Source: Petrolisthes cinctipes (taxonomy: Eukaryota > Arthropoda > Malacostraca > Decapoda > Porcellanidae). From it: 64,000 bases of DNA. A program made the position numbers and the translations under genes. Where the stretch lies: the NCBI GenBank assembly GCA_033782935.1, contig JAWQEG010000506.1, forward strand, positions 1,662,501-1,726,500, in the 5' to 3' direction. Below, one piece after another: positions 57,430 through 64,000 of the stretch. The notes below the pieces were generated by a model. The model was not told where the DNA came from and made no database searches. It saw only the letters and a list, made by a program, of their open reading frames with translations. Position 1 is the stretch's first letter. The number at the start of each line of letters is the position of its first letter.

Positions 57430-57960
57430 TCTATGCACTATTGTCACCCTAACGGGCAAACTTCTTCGCGAAATCGGCAGTAGAGCTCGAGGGGATTTGG
57501 GATCTCCCTCGTGATCTACAGTCGTATCTATCCCTTAGAAAGAAATCAATTAATCTTCTGTGGCAACGTCAGTGGACCAGACTGAGCATTAATACTATCA
57601 AGCCTCGACTGGGTGATTGGACCACTGCCAACCGGCCCAATAGACTTAATGAAAGAATCCTTGCGAGAATAAGAACCAACTGTACTAGGATAACCCATCT
57701 AGAACCATATATACAAAGACGTTTTACACCGCATTGTGAAACTTGCAATACGGTGTTATCAATCAGCCATATCATCCTACACTGGCGGCGAAATGTGAGG
57801 GAACGCTCTCCCCCAATGAGTTAGTGCTATAAAATCACCTTCACACTCTTAGCTCTCTTAGATGATGGGGATGGCGGCATGACTGATAAATTGATGGTTT
57901 TCTTGAGGGAGACCGAACTGATAAGAGTGATGTAACGTTTTATTTCCATAGTTCGTTACG
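57430..57960 (+). pseudogene. E part 2: C-terminal segment of non-LTR element E
   Basis: An open stretch at 57509-57822 reads LQSYLSLRKKSINLLWQRQW, NTIKPRLGDWTTANRPNRLN, RILARIRTNCTRITH, then HCETCNTVLSISHIILHWRR. It is a Cys/His terminus like those that follow RNase H in I/Jockey-type ORF2 proteins, with Trp in place of the last Cys. A short tail follows to about 57940. Its position and orientation fit the missing end of E part 1, displaced by the insertions at 54684-57430. Confidence 0.65.
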
Positions 57961-58262
57961 ATTTTGTATATATTTTTGAATTCATTATATTGTTTGTGTT
58001 GTGACTATTGTATTATATTCTATATGATGTATTAGCCAGGCTTAGCGATTGTCTGATATAGGTTTAGTGTTTTGTCTATCTAGGTTTAGAGATATTCTTG
58101 AATAGGTATTAGTTTAGTTAGCTATTGGATGAATAGGTACATAGATTAGGTAATTAGCTAGGACGTAGAATTAAGTAATATTGTTAATACATTAGTAATA
58201 AGTTACAAAAACGAAAACAAGTAATGTAAAACATCAGTAATATAACAATAACAACATCAGCA
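57961..58262. other. AT-rich sequence, possibly the 3' UTR of E
   Basis: Contains three or four near repeats of TAGGTTTAG and TTAGCTA (58035-58160). No gene recognised. Confidence 0.4.
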
Positions 58263-58305
58263 ACAACAATAATAATAATAATAATGATAATAATAATAAT
58301 AATTA
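58263..58305. repeat. (AAT)n microsatellite
   Basis: A run of AAT triplets interrupted once by GAT. Confidence 0.9.
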
Positions 58306-58332
58306 ACAGTACTAAATGCATAAAATTATATG

Positions 58333-58481
<149 letters not shown>

Positions 58482-58560
58482 AAAAAATTAAATAATAATA
58501 ATCAATAGATAACATAAAATATATTAAAGGCTTTAATGACTAGCTCTAAGGTCGATAGAC

Positions 58561-58584
58561 AAAAAAAAAAAAAAAAAAAAAAAA
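58561..58584. repeat. poly(A) tract
   Basis: Twenty-four A lie about 110 bp from the donor site of sulfatase exon 1. This may be the tail of an unidentified retrotransposed sequence. Confidence 0.85.
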
Positions 58585-58691
58585 TGTATGTCATTCACTG
58601 AAGTGGGCGATAGTCGTCGCCAAAACTGTATGATAATATATGTTTTCATCTACCATTGTGGGTTTTCTTCACCTCATCACTGTGGACGTAC

Positions 58692-58794
58692 CCAAATCAT
58701 CAGCCAAGAAGAAGACAATGTTAGGCGGCGTTTGAGCCTCCACGATGACCCACACCAGCATAAACCACGTCACCACCAAACACCACAGCTCCAT
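58692..58794 (-). CDS. arylsulfatase-B-like gene, exon 1 (signal peptide and metal-binding Asp pair)
   Basis: The ATG at 58794 starts MELWCLVVTWFMLVWVIVEA, a typical signal peptide. QTPPNIVFFLADDL follows and then a donor G|GTACGT at 58691. PNIVFFLADDLG is the N-terminal sulfatase motif, and its adjacent Asp residues bind the catalytic calcium. The exon ends in phase 1, and exon 2 begins GA-TGG, so the junction gives ADDLGWNDVSWH, the expected family sequence. Exon 2 lies 27,460 bp away at 31068-31231. The product would enter the secretory or lysosomal route. A 5' UTR splice acceptor (CCACATTCACAG) may lie at about 58820. The gene may be read as ARSB-, ARSI- or ARSJ-like; the exact orthologue cannot be set from three exons. 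Confidence 0.87.
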
Positions 58795-59559
58795 ACCTCT
58801 TTGTTCTACACTGTCATCTGTGAATGTGGAAAACTCAAGTTACAGTACTCTGTGACGGGGTGATCTCATAGTCATTATGGTTTGCTAGGTAGAATTATAC
58901 ACAATAATATTCTTTGAAGTGGCGATTTCATACATTTCATAGGGAAGCCCAATCAGACTTGTTCATCTTTAAATTATCCAAAAGGTTCTATCTGTAAGTA
59001 TCCACATTCACCAAAAATTTTATCAGTCCGCTCTGTCATTACAACCACTGCATAATTTTCATCACCAAATTCATCATATAATGCATTCAAAAGTCGTTAA
59101 AAGCAGTTTATTTCCTCTCGTTCTGATGCTTACAATTTACTACAAATAATTGGTCCTTAAACAGAACTTTTTAAGTTCCCTAAGTTCTCCCTCCCACACC
59201 TCATGCATAACTTGTCCCTTTTTAGCTATATATGTAACAGCAATTTGCTTTTTTACGCTTTTACCGAATACATTATTTCAATTTGTAGTCTAATCTCCCA
59301 TTTTTCTGTATAGTCACCTTCTACCAATCCCCTGATAGCTTTCGAGTCAAAACATCCCTTTGCATGGGCTTTGGGCTAGTTCACATTGTAATAATAAATA
59401 AACAATGGTAGAAACGCAGGAGTAGAGGAAACTATAGTGAAACCTGAAGAAATTATGACAGAGCATCCAAAAGTGTTGGGAAAAATCTTCGCCCAACAGG
59501 GAATCAATAACTGCTAAAAAAAATGATGGTTTTTATGTTCGGGAGGTTAACAGTTATCA
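58795..59559 (-). other. upstream region of the sulfatase gene; no other gene recognised
   Basis: The 5' UTR and promoter would lie here, unless a 5' UTR intron places the promoter further away. A TATA-like GTGTATAATTC occurs on the minus strand near 58900. No strong promoter element can be claimed. Confidence 0.35.
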
Positions 59560-59778
59560 GATGAAGAAATTAGGTAATGATATGAAGGAATGAGCTCATT
59601 ATAACCGCCATGTAAAAAATGAGCTCATTATATGAAGGAATGAGCTCATTATAACAGCCACGTAAGGAATGAGCTCAGCTCATTATATGAAGGAATGAAC
59701 TCATAACAAAAGCCATGTAAGGCATGAGCTCATTAACTGAAGAAATGCACTCATTACAACAGCCATTGAAGGAATGAA
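59560..59778. repeat. imperfect tandem repeat with GAGCTCATTAT core
   Basis: About six units combine GAAGGAATGAGCTCATTATA and ACAGCCATGTAAG in lengths of about 25-45 bp. The copies are diverged. The palindromic GAGCTC recurs at least five times. Confidence 0.85.
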
Positions 59779-60099
59779 TTGGGAACAATTTACTACTGGG
59801 TCTGGCTATTCGGAACAACTTCCAGCCAAGTACTACCGTCCGCATAATATGTGGGTTAATATTGTATCATACCAGCTAAAAGAAAAAGTATATCTTATAA
59901 CAGACTTACCTACAGATCAGTCAGTGTATAGTTTTGTGGAAAGATCTCGTGGTGACAATGTAGTGCCGTGTAACTACCTCTTCTCACTCAGGCAAACTGG
60001 TATATAATATTAGGTTCCCACACGTACTGCATATTTTTCCCACGTACCCACGAGGGGGAATATTAACTTAGATAGTGTGGGGAGTACCTAATGAATCTT
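59779..60099. other. no gene recognised
   Basis: A 77-codon plus-strand frame (59774-60007) has no recognisable motif. Confidence 0.35.
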
Positions 60100-60650
60100 A
60101 GCGCCCCTTCGATCCCAACTATTTATTCAATTGTCCCTTCTATCTGTCTATTTCCTTCGTGCTTGCTGTCCAACCTTTCTATAATCTTCTTTCTCGTCCT
60201 ACAGGCTTCTTGGAGTCTGTTACTGAGGACATGTCACCTACTTATCCATACCTGCTATTATATATTTACACACACCAATTTACGTATCTACCCTCTTGTA
60301 ATCCGAGTACCTACATACTCTACCCTGGACTTAGCGTTGACAATCCATCTAGATGCTCTAAACTACTGCCTGTGTCACTCTTCACTAATTTATGCAACAT
60401 TCGCAGCTTTTCTACAAACTCAGGTATTAGCAGCAACCGACAGCAACCCCTTCTCTGTCTCCTCCTACTTTCTCTATCCTCAGATTCGTGCCAAAGGCGG
60501 CTGTTGAGTATTTTGACAGCAACGAATTCACCTGTTCTCGTGTTCTAGAACTTGACTCATCTGAATTCTCAATCCATTAATTTAGCTCAGACTCAATATT
60601 TGTGCGCTGTCTATCTCTCCCCTAAATCAAATAACTAACCAAATCCTTTG
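60100..60650 (+). pseudogene. C2: decayed 5' fragment of the C-family non-LTR element
   Basis: Scattered frames match the C1 endonuclease start: LFTNLCNIRSFSTN, then TDSNPFSVSSYFLYPQ and IRAKGGC, followed by CSRVLELDSSEFS in a third frame near 60535. It has an early stop and frameshifts and lacks the rest of the endonuclease and the RT. Confidence 0.7.
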
Positions 60651-60699
60651 ACTTTCTTACCTCAAAAGTGGAACATATTCAATCCCATTGCCCCCCCAT

Positions 60700-61260
60700 G
60701 CCCGCCCCGAGTGGACTGCCCTGCCCGCCAGAGGGACCCCCATCTAGGGGCCATCCTATGTTGGATACCCCCCATCGGGAACCGCCTTGACGTGGTGGGG
60801 ATGCTTGCGTGTCTCTGAGACCTGGCGACCTTAACTAGATGGGGTTTCGGTCCCTGCTCTGACCCGGTTCCGGGGAGAGAAGGTTTCCCATGCTAGAAAG
60901 GTCGCCAGTGAGAGACCAGACGAAATGGTTCCCATGCAATAGGCTGCCAGTACGAGCCAACAGTGCTGTCTGCCAGAAGGACTACCCTCTAGGTGCCGTC
61001 CTGTGTTGGATGGTTGGGTGTCTGGGCCGGGTGATGTTGGGGATGGGGATCTCAGCACCGTCGTGGACAAATTTTCGAGCCATTGGGGCTGCTTTTTAAA
61101 ACGAGTGGCCTACGGCGACCAGCGCTCGGTCCCCTCCTCTACCCGGTAGGTAGTAGCTCTTGGCTCCTGGGGCCATTCTTATAATAATAATGTTAATGGA
61201 TAACGAAAAAACCCTCTCTATTCCTCGAGCGGTGGCGACTAGAGCCGTGTTTTTGTCGTC
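60700..61260 (+). mobile_element. B7: B-family 5' leader with partial tandem duplication and ORF1 start
   Basis: A complete leader (60767-61195) starts CGGGAACCGCCTTGACGTGG. It is preceded at 60706-60760 by an internal leader piece (GCCAGAGGGACCCCCATC to CCTATGTTGGAT). The full leader leads to ATG at 61196 (MDNEKTLSIPRAVATRAV), then diverges from B6 and stops. So only the leader and about 20 codons are family B. Confidence 0.75.
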
Positions 61261-61960
61261 CATGCGACACGAAGATCTTCAGACGCTGCAGAAGCTGTAG
61301 ATGCTGAAACCAACCCGTCTTCGCATCCAAAGCAACCCTGTTCGGGATCAGTCTTGGTGCCGCTTGGTAGTCAGCTGACAACAACAATATGGCGGAAAGA
61401 TAATTGAAATTGGATTAATTAGTGCATGTAACTTGCAATCAGCGCTAGATAAACAAAAATAATTATGAAATAAGATGTTGTAGTATTATTTAAGGAGGTA
61501 TAGGCTGCTTGGATAGTTTTTGCACATATTATTATGGAAGACAAAAAGGATTATTTTTATAAGTAATTAAACTTGCAATTTTTTACCCGTGCTTACACTG
61601 CTGCAGAGGTCTTGACCTAAATAATATTAAAGAACATATTCCTAACCATGAAATTTCGGTGAAATTCCAACATGTCACCAGAATTGGTATAATAGCCATA
61701 TTCTCATTAAGAGTGTCCATTTCATTTTTTGTTATTTCCCTCCAGATATCCTCAATATATGAAGCTGTATACCTAATTGTGATGATTTTATTTGGAGATC
61801 AGTTGGCCTTCTCTGTGGTTATTTTAAATCTTTCCAAAGTGTATTCTTAATATTAACCTTTTATTCCAGATCAGTGTGTAGCAGCCACATATATGGCCAC
61901 TCTTGTAACCACATATTTGGCCACTCCTATATCCCTGTGTCTATTCATAGCCAGACAGAC
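61261..61960. other. no gene recognised
   Basis: Spacer between B7 and B6. A short direct repeat of CCACATAT(A/T)TGGCCACTC occurs near 61888 and 61909, just upstream of B6. Confidence 0.4.
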
Positions 61961-62399
61961 CTCCCCCCAACGGGAACCGCCTTGACGTGGTGGGGGGGCT
62001 TACGTGTCTCTGAGACCTGGCGAGCTAGACTAGAGGGGGCTCCGGCCCCTGATCTGACCCGATTTCGGGGAGAAAGGGATTCCCATGCTGGTAAGGTCGC
62101 CAGTGAGAGACCAGACTAAATGGTTCCCATACATTAGGCTCCCAGTACGGGCCAACAGTGCTGCACTCTGGGGGCTGTCCTATGTTGGATGGTTGAGTGT
62201 CTGGGCCGGGAGATGTTGGGGAAGGGTGTCTCAGCACCGTCGTGGGCAAACTTTCGAGCCATTGGGGCTGCTTTTTAAAACGAGTGGCCCCGTGGTGGAT
62301 GAGACACCCCGCCCACGGCGACCAGCGCTCGGTCCCCTCATCTGCCCGGTAGGTAGTAGCTCTTGGCTCCTGGGGCCAACAACATTAAATCAATGATAT
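61961..62399 (+). promoter_or_regulatory. 5' leader of B6
   Basis: It aligns with the leaders of B1, B5 and B7 from CCCCCCAACGGGAACCGCC to GGCTCCTGGGGCC. It lacks about 25 bp present in B1 near AGAGGGACTGCCC and has an extra CGTGGTGGATGAGACACCCC block near 62290. Confidence 0.65.
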
Positions 62400-64000
62400 A
62401 TGGATAAAGAAAAGCCCCAATCTCTTCCTCGAGCGGTGGTCGACCAGGCCCTCGAGACGCCACTCTCTGGTCATTGTAGTATGCAGAAAACTGCAAATAA
62501 GAGTAGACCTAGCAGGTCGGGTGTTATGTCGACGAACCCTGTTAGCGATTTTGACACGTTAATGTTAACGAATGTACTTGCATACCTTTCCTATGGCTCT
62601 ATCCACTCCATTTTTAAGTGTTTTGGAGTAGTTCTTCGTGTCCGAATCACATATGACAGTGATTGCAAGTCTAATCGGTGCTATATTACTTTCAATACAA
62701 ATGCTGCTGCCAAAACAGCATTTCAGGCAATAGATTCTCTGACTGTGGGGGATACTCAATGTAAAGTTCAAATGATGCAGTCCACCAATGTAGTTGACAG
62801 TGAAAATTACTACTGCCCTAACATCTTTGATGACTCTGTAGAGCATGTCCCAATGGAACGTCGAGTTCCTACACCCTTTTGGTTTGTGGCTAACTACAGG
62901 GAGGGACGTTGTAACCTTATCTATGCTTTCCGGTATCTGGAGAAAGAAATTGGATTATTACCAATGGGCATATTAAAGAAATAGGGTAAGGGCGTTTTAA
63001 TCAGAGCCAAAGATCTTACACAGGCCATGATGCACCTCAATATCCTGTCCTTCTGATAGCATGCTTGAATCTATTAAACCACATCGAACATTTGATTTTA
63101 GCAAGGGGCGTATATATAATGAGGACCTGTATGAATTCTCAGAAGAGGACATTCTCGCTATGTGCCCAGACAGTGTCCAACGAGTAACAAAGAAGAAAGG
63201 CAGTAAAAATATGATCATCCTCACTTTCTATGGCTCGCATATCCCAGATCGCATTAACATTAACCCCACCTCTTTTGAGGTGAAGCCTTTTGTTGAGCGT
63301 CCCCTACAGTGTTTCTGTTGTTATGAGTTTGGTTATGGTAGGAGGAACTGCAACAACCGTTCCCGGTGTGGTAATGGTTCTGGTCTTGACTCACATCTTA
63401 CTTCTGAGTGTCGGTCAGAGAGTTACTGTTTTTACTGCAGAGATGCTCACCCCTTGTGTTCTCGCCAATGTAATATGTACCTCCTTGAGCAGGATATCCT
63501 CCACTTGGCTAATACCCAATTCATTAGCATTGGTAGTGCCAGACGGCAACTCAACTTCAGGCGACAGAAGGATGGTGGTGTGACGACATACGCCTCCCTT
63601 CGCCCTAAATCTGTTGCAGCACCCTCTCAAGAGGCAGCTGCTTTTTGCTCTAGTGAGAGCGTTTCTAAGGTTACACTACATAATAGCTTCTCTGTTTTGG
63701 AAACTTTATCAGATACTCATTGTGGTGAACCTTCAACTGATGACAATTCTCAGACTTTAGCTAAAGGTGTTCATGTGGTAGAGGTTCACGCTGCCACACG
63801 CTCTCCCAAAAGGAAACTTAATTCACCTAAACTGCCACAGAGATGCCTTCGTGGTTCTTCTGAGGCACTTGACCCTATAGATGTTCCTCCTTGTAAGGCA
63901 ACCATCTCTGTGGACTCATCCATAGTTTCCTCTCAATTTCACCAGAAGCGTTCTCGTGGTTCTGATGAATCTCTTGATTCAACAGAAGTTCCTCCTCGCA
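62400..64000 (+). pseudogene. B6 ORF1: RRM-like domain, UAG, zinc knuckles, Ser-rich half (incomplete)
   Basis: The ATG at 62400 opens 194 codons: MDKEKPQSLPRAVVDQALE, then the RRM-like IHSIFKCFGVVLRVRITYD and NRCYITFNTNAAAKTAF, to GLLPMGILKK and TAG at 62982-62984. The same UAG occurs at the equivalent place in B5. The frame continues GKGVLIRAKDLTQAMM. A 2-nt deletion then breaks it before the knuckle region (63290-63480), where CFCCYEFGYGRRNC has Tyr for the zinc-binding His and CGNGSG has Gly for a Cys. Thr/Ser-rich sequence follows to the window end. Confidence 0.82.

Larger units (their letters stand above)
61961..64000 (+). mobile_element. B6: 5' part of a B-family non-LTR element, running off the window
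   Basis: A complete leader (61961-62399) is followed by ORF1 from 62400 to beyond the window end. ORF2 is outside the window. The 5' completeness suggests a full-length insertion, though ORF1 is already damaged. Confidence 0.88.

Noticed and set aside
59774..60007. 77-codon frame MNWEQFTTGSGYSEQLPAKY...
   Set aside because: No recognisable domain, start context or neighbour support; kept only as a note in the spacer entry.

Overview
This window looks like an arthropod nuclear genome, probably a crustacean (an inference from gene style and mobile-element families). It has spliceosomal introns, very long (TA)n microsatellites, and a dense, nested load of retrotransposons and DNA transposons. 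No rRNA, tRNA, operon or CRISPR array was seen.

Host gene. One real host gene is supported: an arylsulfatase-B-like gene on the minus strand. Exon 1 (58692-58794) encodes a signal peptide and the metal-binding Asp pair. Exon 2 (31068-31231) carries the C-x-P-x-R sulfatase signature. Exon 3 is at 30137-30240. Intron phases match (1, 0, 2), so intron 1 is about 27.5 kb and holds nearly half of the window's mobile DNA. Exons after exon 3 were not found.

Layout. 1-2848: no gene. 3003-10380: a minus-strand Penelope-like element (PLE1: reverse transcriptase plus GIY-YIG endonuclease) lying between two (TA)n tracts. It is split by an intact, recently inserted RNase-H-bearing non-LTR element (A1, 3877-9522) with a 12-bp target duplication. 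11173-12513: a Tc1-like transposase with an apparent intron, cut by non-LTR element B1 (12514-19026), whose ORF1 holds a 937-bp non-autonomous transposon. 19027-23545: a scrambled B fragment, then a decayed Gypsy-type gag-pol. 23925-28115: a Tc1 fragment, a possible LTR, and B 3' fragments. 28514-29836: a dead mariner-like element next to sulfatase exon 3. 32740-34667: a PLE palindrome (PLE2) with hammerhead-like cores, again between (TA)n tracts. 34987-41960: B fragments and a long minus-strand B copy (B5). 41960-45040: a CR1/L2/Jockey-like element (C1). 45745-47762: Helitron-like ends, a foldback MITE, microsatellites and a minisatellite. 47768-52890: a decayed minus-strand A copy (A2). 52909-57960: a foldback MITE, a Gypsy RNase H piece, and a non-LTR element (E) split by a Tc1 element and an unrecognised multi-copy-style gene. 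58263-58584: microsatellites. 59560-64000: a minisatellite, a C fragment, and two B 5' ends (B7; B6 runs off the window).

How the parts relate. Families A and B both encode ORF1 (zinc knuckles; B also has an RRM-like domain) and ORF2 (APE-type endonuclease, reverse transcriptase, RNase H). Only A1 looks intact. Nesting gives a relative order: PLE1 before A1; Tc1 before B1 before the MITE; E before Tc1 at 54.7 kb. The points most worth following are the sulfatase gene with its giant intron, the near-perfect PLE palindrome, the repeated association of PLE ends with (TA)n, the phase-2 intron in a Tc1 transposase, and a UAG codon shared by two B ORF1 copies.
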